This document shows positions 16,016 through 25,060 of a DNA stretch of 41,795 nt, in pieces; position 1 is the stretch's first letter; each line of letters opens with the position of its first letter. This DNA comes from Halioglobus sp. GTDB lineage: Bacteria > Pseudomonadota > Gammaproteobacteria > Pseudomonadales > Halieaceae. The notes beneath the pieces are model-generated. The model ran no database searches. It saw only the letters and a program-made list of their open reading frames with translations, and was not told the origin of the DNA. The position numbers were made by a program, and so were the translations under genes. The stretch is from assembly GCA_013214285.1 (NCBI GenBank), contig JABSPW010000010.1:1-41795 (forward strand), given 5' to 3'.

Positions 16016-17203
16016 ATGGAGCCACTGCAACAATTTCGGGAAGAGACTCGGGAGTGGCTGGAGGAAAACTGCCCTGCGAGCATGCGTAACCCGATCAAAA
16101 GTGATGAAGATGTCTGTTGGGGTGGTCGCAAGGTCGTCTTTCAGAGCGACGAACAGCGCGTCTGGCTGGAGCGTATGGCTGCGAGGGGCTGGACCGTGCC
16201 TGACTGGCCGCAGGAATACGGTGGCGCCGGGTTAGATCGTGCCCACTGCAAGGTGTTGCAGCAGGAATTGGGGCGCATGAGTTGTCGCCCAGCGTTGACC
16301 AGTTTAGGCATTATCATGCTGGCACCGGCGCTGTTCAAATTCGCCACGCAACAGCAGAAGCGCGAGCATATGCCAAAGATGGCCAGGGGAGAAATTCGCT
16401 GGTGTCAGGGCTACAGCGAACCCGGTTCGGGTTCCGACCTCGCCAGCCTGAAGACTTCGGCAGTGGACAAGGGTGATTACTATCTGGTTAATGGGTCGAA
16501 GATCTGGACCTCCTATGCCAATATGGCCGATTGGATCTTCTGCCTGGTGCGAACAGACCCGCAGGCGGCGAAGCGGGAGGGGATCAGTTTCCTGCTTTTT
16601 GACATGGCGTCTGAAGGTGTAAGTACGTCGCCCATCCGCTTGCTCAGTGGTGCCTCGCCGTTTTGCCAGACATTTTTCGACAACGTCAAGGTGCCCAAGG
16701 AGAACCTTGTCGGCGAGGTGAACCGTGGCTGGACCGTAGCCAAATACCTCTTGCAGTTCGAGCGGAACATGGCCGCAGGGCTGGGACGCAGTCGTTCTCC
16801 ACGCAGAAAGCCGATCGAACAGGTCGCCCTGGAGACACTCGGTAATGACGGCGGGAAAATTGCGGATCCGGTGCTTCGGCATAAGCTGGCGCGCTTTCAG
16901 ATTCGGGAGCAGGCGTTCACGCTGACCATGCAGCGGGTGGGGGATGAAATGAAGGCAGGGGGAGATCCCGGTCCCGCCTCATCGGTGCTGAAGTATTGCG
17001 GCTCGGAAACCAACAAAGATCGCCACGAGTTGAATCTCGCGATACGCGGCATGGATAGCCTGGGTTGGGAGGGGGAGGCCTTTGATGGGGGGCGTATCGC
17101 CCGCAGTTGGCTGCGCAGCAAGGCCAACTCCATCGAGGGCGGCACCTCGGAAATTCAGTTGAATATCATCGCCAAGCGGGTGCTGGGTCTGCCCTCCACC
17201 TGA
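16016..17203 (+). CDS. Acyl-CoA dehydrogenase, large-subunit type
   Basis: A 395-residue FAD enzyme that introduces an alpha,beta double bond in an acyl-CoA. The core blocks are WCQGYSEPGSGSDLASL (about 128-144), LVNGSKIWTSYA, GEVNRGWTVAKYLLQFER and the C-terminal SIEGGTSEIQLNIIAKRVLG. In the last block IEGGT stands where medium-chain enzymes have IYEGT with the catalytic Glu, as in the FadE26/FadE28 kind. The ATG at 16016 has a strong AGGAGG at 16006-16011; an in-frame ATG at 15995 lacks one. It is followed 28 bp later by a second, smaller acyl-CoA dehydrogenase. Such pairs form alpha2beta2 heterotetramers in steroid side-chain and terpenoid catabolism, so the two probably act as one enzyme. 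Confidence 0.9.
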   Translation: MEPLQQFREETREWLEENCPASMRNPIKSDEDVCWGGRKVVFQSDEQRVWLERMAARGWTVPDWPQEYGGAGLDRAHCKVLQQELGRMSCRPALTSLGIIMLAPALFKFATQQQKREHMPKMARGEIRWCQGYSEPGSGSDLASLKTSAVDKGDYYLVNGSKIWTSYANMADWIFCLVRTDPQAAKREGISFLLFDMASEGVSTSPIRLLSGASPFCQTFFDNVKVPKENLVGEVNRGWTVAKYLLQFERNMAAGLGRSRSPRRKPIEQVALETLGNDGGKIADPVLRHKLARFQIREQAFTLTMQRVGDEMKAGGDPGPASSVLKYCGSETNKDRHELNLAIRGMDSLGWEGEAFDGGRIARSWLRSKANSIEGGTSEIQLNIIAKRVLGLPST

Positions 17204-17231
17204 TCCAAATATTGACTACAGGTAAAGCTGA

Positions 17232-18371
17232 ATGTCACTGGTACTGAATGAAGAACAGCTGTTGCTGCAATCCACTGCGGAGGACTTTTTCCGTGACAAG
17301 GCGCCGGTAAGTGCCTTGAGAAAGCTGCGCGACGAAAACGATACGGACGGTTTCTCTCGGAATTTGTGGCGTGAAATGACCGAGATGGGTTGGGCCGGGA
17401 CGTTTTTGCCCGAGCGCTACGGTGGCCTCGAGTGCGGGTTTGCCGAATTGGGAGTGGTGTTGCAGGCTGGTGGCAGGACACTGGTGGCAAGTCCCCTGTT
17501 TTCCTGCGTTGCGCTCTCCGCCAGCGCACTCCTGCTCGGTGGCAGTGAACTGCAGAAAGAGGAGCTGCTGCCGCGTATCGCCAGCGGTGACCTGCTACTC
17601 TCCCTGGCTTTCCAAGAGGGGTCGCATCACAACCCGACGGCGGTCGAAACCCTAGCGCAGGAGAATGGCGATGGGTTCTCCCTTTCTGGCCGGAAAGCGT
17701 ATGTACCGGATGGCCACGTCGCTGATCGTTTGATCGTCGTTGCGCGCACCGATGGTCAGACGGGGGATGAGCACGGCTTGTCGCTGTTCCTGGTGAGCTC
17801 AGACAGTCCCGGTGTGCACCTCGAGCGGCAGTGCATGGTGGACAGTCGCAATATGGCTGAGGTGCGACTCGATGCGGTCGAAGTCTCCCGGAACGAGCTG
17901 CTCGGGGAGCTACACGGCGGTTACGCCCTGCTGTGCCAGGTTCTGGATCGCGGCAATATCGCACTGGCAGCGGAGATGCTGGGCTCGCTGCAGTCGGCTT
18001 TCGGACGCACCATGGACTACCTGAAGCAGCGCGAACAGTTTGGAGAGTTAATCGGCAGCTTCCAGGCCTTGCAACACCGGGCATCAAAGATGTTCTGTGA
18101 GATAGAGCTGTCCAAATCAGTGGTACTGAATGCGTTGCAGGCAATTGATGAAGGTGCCGATAACCTGCCCCTGGTGGCCAGCATGGCGAAAGTCCAGGTG
18201 GCTGAGACGTTCCGCCTGGTCAGCGGTGAGGCCATCCAGATGTTTGGTGGTATCGGCATGACGGACGAAGAGGAAATCGGCTTCTTTTTGAAGCGCGCTC
18301 GTGTCGCGCAGCAGATGCTGGGTGACGAGCACTACCATCTGCAGCGCTATGCAACCCTGCGGGGCTATTAA
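17232..18371 (+). CDS. Acyl-CoA dehydrogenase, small-subunit type
   Basis: The likely partner of the preceding gene, 379 residues. It begins MSLVLNEEQLLLQSTAEDFF, typical of the shorter subunit (FadE27/FadE29 kind). It carries GLSLFLVSSDSPGV, a degenerate mid-domain, RGNIALAAEMLGS and the flavin-adenine contact region QREQFGELIGSFQALQHRASKM (about 260-281), ending with MFGGIGMTDEEEIGFFLKRA (about 337-356). The second block that holds YSEPGSGSD in the large subunit is replaced by LAFQEGSHHNPTAV, so the FAD/acyl pocket is incomplete, as expected for a partner subunit. It converges on the DUF4956 gene with only 17 bp between the stop codons. Confidence 0.9.
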   Translation: MSLVLNEEQLLLQSTAEDFFRDKAPVSALRKLRDENDTDGFSRNLWREMTEMGWAGTFLPERYGGLECGFAELGVVLQAGGRTLVASPLFSCVALSASALLLGGSELQKEELLPRIASGDLLLSLAFQEGSHHNPTAVETLAQENGDGFSLSGRKAYVPDGHVADRLIVVARTDGQTGDEHGLSLFLVSSDSPGVHLERQCMVDSRNMAEVRLDAVEVSRNELLGELHGGYALLCQVLDRGNIALAAEMLGSLQSAFGRTMDYLKQREQFGELIGSFQALQHRASKMFCEIELSKSVVLNALQAIDEGADNLPLVASMAKVQVAETFRLVSGEAIQMFGGIGMTDEEEIGFFLKRARVAQQMLGDEHYHLQRYATLRGY

Positions 18372-18388
18372 GCTTCTTCGTTGGCGGC

Positions 18389-19087
18389 TTACGTTTGCGC
18401 CAAGTCCCCTGAATAGGACACCAGCGTAGCCTTCCTGACCCTCAGGGTCTGCTCCAGTTCAGAAATGAAACTGGTGTCGGCCTTCAGCAGTTTTACTTCG
18501 GCGGTAACTTCGGTATAGGCAGGGTTTACCGTCTTGGACTTGAGCGCAAATCTCTCCACCGACCTTTTGATAAAATCGACGACCTGCTGTTCACTGGTAT
18601 CTTTCTCTATCTGCAGGACAATCAGGTAAGGCGTGTCCTCGTCCTCCCGCCGTGTTAACAGGACAATCGTCATGGTCATGATTATGGAGCCGATGACGGT
18701 GAGGCTGAAGTAACCGACACCGTTTCCAATGCCGATAGCAATGGCCCAGAAAATGAAGACCAGGTCCACAGGATCTTTAATCGGTGTTCGAAACCTGACG
18801 ATCGACAGCGCGCCAACCATACCCAGAGATAAAATAAGATTGCCGCTTATGATCATAATCACCATGGTCACGATCATTGCAATGGCAATGAGTGAGACGT
18901 TAAAGCTGCGCTGGTAAAGAACCCCCTGGAAGGTCTTTTTGTACACGTAGAAAATAAACATGCCCAGTAAAAATGACATGCCCATGTTCACTATGATTTC
19001 CAGACCGGTGTAGCGTTCCATCCCGGTGGATGTAGCCAGGAACCCCTTCTGAAAAATGTCAGAAAAAGTCAGGGTTTGGTCTTCCAT
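18389..19087 (-). CDS. DUF4956 family membrane protein
   Basis: A 232-residue inner-membrane protein with about four hydrophobic spans (about 33-48, 62-80, 82-95, 108-140), of which the conserved heart is GNLILSLGMVGALSIVRFRTPIKDPVDLVFIFWAIAIG (split about 82-119). The C-terminal third (about 150-232) is a soluble ferredoxin-like domain. DUF4956 proteins are of unknown function but are often beside VTC and CotH genes, as here. A role as a membrane channel or anchor partner for the polymerase is inference. It begins 3 bp after the VTC stop codon; GGAGG lies upstream inside the VTC end. Confidence 0.9.
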   Translation of the reverse strand: MEDQTLTFSDIFQKGFLATSTGMERYTGLEIIVNMGMSFLLGMFIFYVYKKTFQGVLYQRSFNVSLIAIAMIVTMVIMIISGNLILSLGMVGALSIVRFRTPIKDPVDLVFIFWAIAIGIGNGVGYFSLTVIGSIIMTMTIVLLTRREDEDTPYLIVLQIEKDTSEQQVVDFIKRSVERFALKSKTVNPAYTEVTAEVKLLKADTSFISELEQTLRVRKATLVSYSGDLAQT

Positions 19088-19090
19088 TTG

Positions 19091-19843
19091 TCAGTTATCC
19101 TCCCACTTCTGAGTTTTAAGCATTCTTCTTCCCAGAGTGTATTTGCTGATTGCAAAGCGCTCGAAAGATGAGGGCTGAACAATAGTTCTGATGTGATCCG
19201 GCAAGCATCGGTCGAATTTGATTTCAAGGATATGATTGCCCTCAAGTATGACGGGTATCATGTGAACGTCAGAGGAAAAAAGATCGAAATCGGTATTGTT
19301 TGACCGAAGATGCTTGTCGATAGTGATCCTCAGGTTAAAATAATCAGACACATAGGCATCCCGATCATAGTCTACCAGCACCGTCGGTCTGTAGTGAAAA
19401 TTTGTAAACTCTATGTACGCTTGGTTCAGCACGGGATTGTTATAGTTCAGTAATTCGTCGTATTCGCCAACAGCAATTCTTTCCGCACTGTCTCTTGATA
19501 TGGTCGCGGACTGCTTGAAGATCTGGTTGTTGCACTTATTCTTGATTTCAAATTTCAACGATCGACATTCGGTATCGTAGATGCGCAATCGAAACTTTCT
19601 CCGATACATTATTCCAGCCTGCTTCTCGTGCAGGCACTTATCGTCATAGGAGTCGAAGTAGAGGCTGCGTATAAAATACCCCGTTCCGGGCACACTGTGC
19701 TTGTCGGCATCCAGCACGTATTTCAGACGATTGACCAGCGAGACGCACTCGTTCGTGTTGATGTAATATTTAAGCTCTGATCGGTGGACATTGAGATTGT
19801 GGGCTGAACTAGAACTATTCGTTTCTTGAGTCTGCAAAAACAC
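19091..19843 (-). CDS. VTC-domain polyphosphate polymerase
   Basis: A 250-residue single-domain tunnel-fold protein of the VTC/CYTH kind, known in yeast Vtc4 to make inorganic polyphosphate from ATP. Family marks: RSELKYYI (21-28), IRSLYFDSYDDKCLHEKQAG (about 63-82), RRKFRLRIY (86-94), LKFEIKNKCN (100-109), PTVLVDYDRDAYV (near 152-164), LRITIDKHLRS and ILEIKFD (near 206-212). The basic and acidic tunnel residues appear intact. No SPX domain or membrane domain is attached; membrane attachment is probably by DUF4956. The start is GTG at 19843, overlapping the CotH gene by 29 bp, so the two are translationally coupled. No other start lies before the conserved region except TTG at 19837. Confidence 0.92.
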   Translation of the reverse strand: MFLQTQETNSSSSAHNLNVHRSELKYYINTNECVSLVNRLKYVLDADKHSVPGTGYFIRSLYFDSYDDKCLHEKQAGIMYRRKFRLRIYDTECRSLKFEIKNKCNNQIFKQSATISRDSAERIAVGEYDELLNYNNPVLNQAYIEFTNFHYRPTVLVDYDRDAYVSDYFNLRITIDKHLRSNNTDFDLFSSDVHMIPVILEGNHILEIKFDRCLPDHIRTIVQPSSFERFAISKYTLGRRMLKTQKWEDN

Positions 19844-22541
19844 CTCGAATATTATTATTTGCCAGGGGTAGGTGACGGGCGAAAAAGTTCTCCAGAATTT
19901 CGCCTTTCAGGTTGCCACTACCCTGGGCCTCTAGCCTGAATGCTGAGTCCGAGTTTACCAGAAACAGGCCCTTCTCGGGCTTGGGTGCACGGTCCATGTA
20001 GGAATCGAAGATCGTAACCTCTGATTTCTTGCCGACAGAAGCAGTCTCATTGTTTTTCTCGATGATACTATTTCCGATGACCAGACTGCCACCTGCACCG
20101 TATTGCCAGTTTTTCTGGTAGGCGTGCGCACCGATAGCGTTTTTCTCGATGAGTGAGTTCATTACCAGTGCGTGAGACGCATCCTTACTTTCTAGGCCGA
20201 TATTGTTAGCTGAAAATATACTATCGACCGTGAAAAGGAGCGAGTTTTCACCGATAGAGACACCTTTATCACTCGAGTGAGACATAATGCTGCCGCTGAT
20301 CACTGCCTTCGAGGTCATCAGGTCCACCGCGTCGTTGCCACTGCCGATAAATTGACAGTCCTTGATGTCAGCCTCGGTAATATCGAGGTCGACGGCGTCG
20401 GAAAGTGCATTTTCAAACAGCGTATTCTCAATCCTAACGTCGCTGTAGACGACGTGCAACATGTCATCCGTCAGGCGGTTTTCCCTAAAAACACAGTTCT
20501 TGATAAGTATGTCGCTTGCGTTGTGAATTGAAAGCATTGCGGTGTACTCAAAGGTATCCTCTTTTATGCCGCTGCCGTACTCAAAGACGCAGTGTTCGAG
20601 CCTTGAACCATCGGCGCCCGGGTCTTTGATTGCTATCGCGCCCCAGGGTACAAGCCGATTCTCGGTCGTGAATACAATGGGCGCCTCTACCGTGCCAATC
20701 GCGGTCACCTGGCCGAGGGCTCTCAAGCCCGCACCCTCTGTAAGCATGACACGTGTTCCTGGTGCAATCACCAGGTCGCTGGTTATCTCCTGGAAACCTG
20801 TCAGTACCACTTCGCCGCTGAGCGTTATAGGCTCGGATTCGCGAGCCTGTGGAACGATCTGTACTTCACCACGAAACTCGCGCTTCACCAGCCTATCCAG
20901 GGGGGTCGCCTCGATCTCATGTGCCGTTAAGGTCATCGGGGTCACATTGACGGCGCGTATGTCCGAGGCGTCCACTCCGGCTATCGAAATATCGAAAGTG
21001 GCTGTGTCGAAGGTATGGTTCTCGTCTGCGATGACGGATGTTGGAAACAGGCGTTGATCCAGCACAAGGCTGTCTCCCTCCCGGTGCGAAACAGCGGTTA
21101 CGTCCCGTTCTATCGTTTTGCCATCGGCGTCAAATCGAACGGTCACTGAACCCGGATCTGCCTGTGGGTTTAGAAATATCCTGATACTGCTCACAGGTAC
21201 CTGGGCAATCTGCAGACGTACGCCGTCGTTCAAAAGTGAGTAAGAAAAAGCACCCTCCAGGGCCACGGTCGCCGCTTTGACCTCTTCCAGAACTGAGCGT
21301 ACGGTTTCCTTGAACGCAGTGATCGCCTGCACTACCTCCCCTCGACTGTATACGTTATTAAAAACATCGACGAAGTAGAACTTTGCATTCGCCTTCTCTT
21401 TTGCGGTGTCAGCAGCCGCGTCGAGAAACGCTAGAAAATCATCCAGGTCATGCCTGTAGAAGTTGATCAGGGCCTTCTGCCTTTCGTAGAGAAAGTCATG
21501 ATTGCGATATAAAGCCGCCATAAACGACGTGTTGACGATGCCACTCCGGTGTTCGTCACTGACATAAAATTCGCTCCAACCCAGACCATCCCATACCAGC
21601 GGTGCGAATCGTTCAAGGTAGTGGTCGTAGTGGAGTTTCCAGTTGTGGGACTCGTCGTGATGCCGGGTCCTGGTAAGGTCGATGTAAGCCGCAAACTTGC
21701 CAAACTGCGCCAGGTCTAGCGGAGAATAGTCACCCTCCTTGAGACGCATTAACATATTCTCCAGCGGGACCTTGCTCTCGAGGTCGTAGTGGTTGTTGGC
21801 GGCCGCCTTGCTCCAGTTCAAGCTGCTTTTGAAGAGTGATTCATCCAAACCCCAGTACTTGTCGCTTCTGCCGTTATCGCCATTGTAGATGTCACCGGGC
21901 ATCATGCCTCTTCTTCGTAAGAATGATTCATCTATTTGCTCTACCATTAGCTTTGCGCCTTCACTCTTGCCATTGACGTTTACCGTGACAAGTTCACTTC
22001 GCGGCCCGGACAGGCCTACGATGTTAGCCAGTTCGTAAGAAGCGTGAGGGCTCAGTAAGTCGGGGGACTCATGAACAATAAGGTTGAACCTCCTGATATT
22101 TTCATAGAGCCTCTTCTTGCGTGTTTTTATCCGGTAGGACTTTTCCTTGAACAGCCAGTGGTTGGAGGAATCGCCTCGGTACCTGAGCTGGATTCTCTCC
22201 AACTGTTCGTCGGGGTAAACCATGTAGGCTGTTTTGAAATTATCTCCTCCCAGTCCACTGTAGGGAAGGTCCCGGTTCAGTTCGTATAGCATTGCGTCGT
22301 CAATGTAGAGGTTGATGTCGGCGCTACCGGTGTTGCCAATCGTGGCATCGCGGAAGTAATCGACAAGGTAATAAAAATTGAGTTTCCCGATTTTCTGCAG
22401 GGCTGCATGGGGTGACAGGCTGAAGTGGGCGCTGTCTGCGATGTAAAGCGAATAGGTACGAGTTGCCCACATCAGGAACAAGACGCTGATGGGCACAGTG
22501 ATCAGCAGGCTATATTTCCAGAGTTTGCGTACAACAGGCAT
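19815..22541 (-). CDS. CotH-kinase-like protein fused to a right-handed beta-helix
   Basis: A 908-residue exported or membrane-anchored protein. Residues 8-26 form an N-terminal membrane segment. A CotH-like domain spans about 75-330: RIQLRYRGDSSNHWLFKEKSYRIKT (117-141), EGAKLMVEQIDESFLRRRG (194-212), HNWKLHYD (299-306) and PLVWDGLGW (314-322), matching the atypical protein-kinase fold of spore coat CotH. A middle region (about 330-570) has no name I can give. Residues about 575-870 read as parallel beta-helix coils with repeated IENTLFENAL, DIKDCQFIGSGNDAV and LVMNSLIEKNAIGAHA turns, a carbohydrate- or surface-binding shape. Kinase targets and helix ligand are unknown. The ATG at 22541 is one base after the preceding stop; a GTG at 22574 would overlap that gene by 32 bp. 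Confidence 0.88.
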   Translation of the reverse strand: MPVVRKLWKYSLLITVPISVLFLMWATRTYSLYIADSAHFSLSPHAALQKIGKLNFYYLVDYFRDATIGNTGSADINLYIDDAMLYELNRDLPYSGLGGDNFKTAYMVYPDEQLERIQLRYRGDSSNHWLFKEKSYRIKTRKKRLYENIRRFNLIVHESPDLLSPHASYELANIVGLSGPRSELVTVNVNGKSEGAKLMVEQIDESFLRRRGMMPGDIYNGDNGRSDKYWGLDESLFKSSLNWSKAAANNHYDLESKVPLENMLMRLKEGDYSPLDLAQFGKFAAYIDLTRTRHHDESHNWKLHYDHYLERFAPLVWDGLGWSEFYVSDEHRSGIVNTSFMAALYRNHDFLYERQKALINFYRHDLDDFLAFLDAAADTAKEKANAKFYFVDVFNNVYSRGEVVQAITAFKETVRSVLEEVKAATVALEGAFSYSLLNDGVRLQIAQVPVSSIRIFLNPQADPGSVTVRFDADGKTIERDVTAVSHREGDSLVLDQRLFPTSVIADENHTFDTATFDISIAGVDASDIRAVNVTPMTLTAHEIEATPLDRLVKREFRGEVQIVPQARESEPITLSGEVVLTGFQEITSDLVIAPGTRVMLTEGAGLRALGQVTAIGTVEAPIVFTTENRLVPWGAIAIKDPGADGSRLEHCVFEYGSGIKEDTFEYTAMLSIHNASDILIKNCVFRENRLTDDMLHVVYSDVRIENTLFENALSDAVDLDITEADIKDCQFIGSGNDAVDLMTSKAVISGSIMSHSSDKGVSIGENSLLFTVDSIFSANNIGLESKDASHALVMNSLIEKNAIGAHAYQKNWQYGAGGSLVIGNSIIEKNNETASVGKKSEVTIFDSYMDRAPKPEKGLFLVNSDSAFRLEAQGSGNLKGEILENFFARHLPLANNNIRGVFADSRNE

Positions 22542-22542
22542 G

Positions 22543-23088
22543 TCAGGTAGGGCCGAAAAAGATGGTGGTCTCACCCGGGAATCGGTACTGGAACAGGTGC
22601 TGCATTTCCTGTAGCTCCAGGGCCTTGTCGGGCACCATTTTCAACAGGTGTATATAGGCTCGTAGCGCATCGGCGTCGAGCGGGTCGGATTCTACCCAAC
22701 GCTCTGCGTAAGGCAGCGCCTCGGCGCTGTCGGGCATCCCGATCTGGACTCTAGACTGAATCAGCCGTAACAGTATTTCGCGTTTTATCGGGTATGATTT
22801 GTCATGTTTGCGGATGTCCTGCATCGCGGCCAGGTGCTGTTCCGCCTGCGCCGCGGCTGCCCGATACCGGCCTGAAGAGTACGCCCTTTCGACGGTGCCA
22901 AGCCTGGTCCGGTGTGTGCCCAGCTGTGACGCCAGTATTCTTCTGTCCAGCGAGTCAATCAGGCCCGGCTGGTACAGCCAGACATAGCCTGTGAGCAGCG
23001 CGGTCAGTGTGGTGACCAGCCCTAGGAATCTGAATATTGAAACTACAAATGCAGTGGGCATGAGTTCGCTTGCGTTGGTAGCTGTCAA
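22543..23088 (-). CDS. Membrane-anchored TPR-like hypothetical protein
   Basis: A 181-residue protein with one N-terminal membrane segment (about 17-45) and a helical soluble part with TPR-like pairs (AYSSGRYRAAAAQAEQHL, about 69-86, and ALPYAERWVESDPLDADALRAYIHLL, about 124-149). I do not recognise a family. It lies between the pyrophosphatase (13 bp upstream) and the CotH gene (one base downstream), so it is probably a structural or assembly part of that system, facing the periplasm. Confidence 0.75.
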   Translation of the reverse strand: MTATNASELMPTAFVVSIFRFLGLVTTLTALLTGYVWLYQPGLIDSLDRRILASQLGTHRTRLGTVERAYSSGRYRAAAAQAEQHLAAMQDIRKHDKSYPIKREILLRLIQSRVQIGMPDSAEALPYAERWVESDPLDADALRAYIHLLKMVPDKALELQEMQHLFQYRFPGETTIFFGPT

Positions 23089-23101
23089 TGCACCAGCGTC
23101 T

Positions 23102-23830
23102 CTAATTATTGCTGATAAGCCTTTCGGGTTGAGTCATTGTATACGAGCGCAGTGCGCGGGCTACCTCGGTGAGTGCCTGCTCTGCGTCGGCATAGCCGTG
23201 TGTTTCCACGCTGTTGTTACCTTTGTAGTTGGAAAACCATGTTTCTATTATAGAGCTGATGCCGGGATGCATCCGGTCCAGTTCTTCGATTGAACCGACT
23301 GTTGCGAGCGCCTGACCGTCCGTAACCGCAATGAGTTTGTTGTCCGACTGCCCGCCATCGCGCATGTTCAGCATGCCGATAACCCTCGCTTTAACGATAC
23401 TGCCCCGGGGTAGCGGAGGTCCCAGAACGAGTATGTCCAGCGGGTCGTTGTCCCCCCCTTGGTGCCGGGCCACCAGCGAGCGGGGAATGAGTCCGTAGTT
23501 GCCGGGATAGCCAATATAGTCGATGACCCGGGGTGCGCCCGCTTTCATCTCCCACTTCAGGTGCCCGTCAGCTTTGTCCACTTCCCATTTCTGGGTCGAA
23601 CCGGCAGGTATTTCGATCACGGCGCGGACATGCTTTTCGTCCACGACCGGGTCGACACCGTCCACGAGGTGAACGGGAGATTGGAGCGTATAGGGATCGC
23701 TCAGGGTCAGCGGGTCGACGGGGTGTGCAGAACGTGTGGCGTTGTCGGCGGTTGCCGTGCTTGTCCCGCCAGGATTGACCAGGGCAGCGAAAAAAATAAC
23801 CCCAAGGTGCAGCGTCTTACTTCGTTTCAT
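23102..23830 (-). CDS. Exported family I inorganic pyrophosphatase
   Basis: Hydrolyses pyrophosphate to two phosphates. The 242-residue product is longer than the usual cytoplasmic enzyme (about 175) because of an N-terminal signal peptide (MKRSKTLHLGVIFFAALVNPGGTSTATA, about 28 residues) and a short linker. The active site block GGDNDPLDILVLG is at 125-137 with acidic D127, D129 and D132. The entry KWEVDKADGHLKWE (81-94) and YPGNYGLIP (108-116) are also present. It opens the operon that holds the polyphosphate polymerase, so it probably removes or recycles pyrophosphate outside the cytoplasm. An exported location is inferred from the signal sequence and is unusual for this family. Confidence 0.92.
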   Translation of the reverse strand: MKRSKTLHLGVIFFAALVNPGGTSTATADNATRSAHPVDPLTLSDPYTLQSPVHLVDGVDPVVDEKHVRAVIEIPAGSTQKWEVDKADGHLKWEMKAGAPRVIDYIGYPGNYGLIPRSLVARHQGGDNDPLDILVLGPPLPRGSIVKARVIGMLNMRDGGQSDNKLIAVTDGQALATVGSIEELDRMHPGISSIIETWFSNYKGNNSVETHGYADAEQALTEVARALRSYTMTQPERLISNN

Positions 23831-24036
23831 GTCGGGCTACGAAACAGGTAGCGCAAGGTGCCCTGTTCCAACGGGTCTATCCTGAGTTAGCGCACGTTCT
23901 GTTGCAGAGTAACCCAAGGCTTGGTAAAACGCCATTTACCGCTGCCCAAGGGCGGTGCGCTTTGGTAGTCTGATCTGAAGCGATAGCTGGGGAAGGCATT
24001 TTGGAAGGGGCAGCTAGCAAAACCGGGCGCGGCCAC

Positions 24037-25060
24037 ATGGCTGGTACCCTGCTGTTGCGCCTTGTTTCGACGCTGATTGCCCTGGTGCTGGCGGAGTTCG
24101 TCTTCAGGGCCTATGCGCAGGTTCAGTGACGACGGGCCGCCGAATATCACCGGCATGAGCGGTACCAGATGTTGCTGGATAACCCCCGGGAATACCGCCT
24201 GCACTCGGGCGCAACAGGGCAAAACCGCATTCCTGGCAGTGGTGTGCAGTGGACCTACCGCATCAATGCAGATGGTTTTCGCGGTGAGGAATTCGATCTA
24301 CAGTCTGGCAGTAAACGCATACTCTTCGTCGGTCATTCTTATACTTTCGATTGGGGCGTCAACCCGCAGGATACCTTGCCGCGTGCGCTAGAGAGAGTGC
24401 TGGCCTAGCCGCCCTTTGCGCTGCGCGTGGATGCCTGGAACCTGGGTGTGCTCGGCGATAATACGGTGCAGGAATTCCACTTACTGAACACGGTTATCGA
24501 TCGATTGTCGCCGGATAGGGTGGTGCTGGGCTTCGTGATGAATAATGCACAATCCCAGTACAACGGGCATGAACGGCCAACGGTGCGCTATCGCTAGGTG
24601 AGGTCTTGGCTGTTTGCCTTCCTCACGGAGCCGATCATTGTTATCGGCTACGAGGGAGAGCCCGTGCTTGATACGGGCATCAACGCGCCCGACAGGGATT
24701 TCTTGGTTGCAGTGGGGGAGAAGCAACCGAAATGGGATGCGACCCATGAGGCCCTCCGGAATCTCTTCGCTCTTAGCAGGACTCGCGATATCACCGCCCT
24801 GCTGGTGGTGTTTCCTTCCCACAAGAAACCCTGCAGCGCGCTAGCCGTGTCGCCGCATTCATCGGGAGGTGGTGGATTGGGCTGCTGCGGAGGGCATGCA
24901 GAGCGTGGATATACTGCAGCACATGGAAAACAAGGACTATAGGGAGTATCGGGTCGAGGGAGACGGCCACCCGAATGGCCGCGCGTTTGCGCAGGCCGCG
25001 GCGATTTTTGCCCCCATCATTGCGGAGTCCCTGTGGTCTCGCGTCGGCATAGCCCGCTAG
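24037..25060 (+). pseudogene. Broken SGNH/GDSL-hydrolase-like gene
   Basis: One reading frame from ATG 24037 is clearly coding but is interrupted by in-frame stops TGA at 24127, TAG at 24406 and TAG at 24595. The ending then continues in another frame after a shift near 24825-24870; a further TAG lies at 24842 in that second frame. Translation across the stops gives an N-terminal signal-like helix, then ILFVGHSYTFDWGVNPQDTL, where relatives have GDS or GDSxT at the nucleophile site, then AWNLGVLGDNTVQE, VVLGFVMNNA and, in the shifted part, VEGDGHPNGRAFA with the usual D-x-x-H type ending. The nucleophile motif has GHS instead of GDS. Relatives are periplasmic acyl-esterases or sugar acetyl-transfer enzymes. 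It is upstream of and divergent from the pyrophosphatase gene. Confidence 0.8.

Noticed and set aside
17155..18144. Minus-strand open frame of 329 codons.
   Set aside because: Antisense shadow of the acyl-CoA dehydrogenase pair with low-complexity Arg/Pro content and no recognisable domain.
24127..24597. Stop-codon readthrough or recoding of the SGNH gene.
   Set aside because: Both TGA and TAG are used, and a frameshift and another stop follow, so decay is simpler; no recoding signal is visible.
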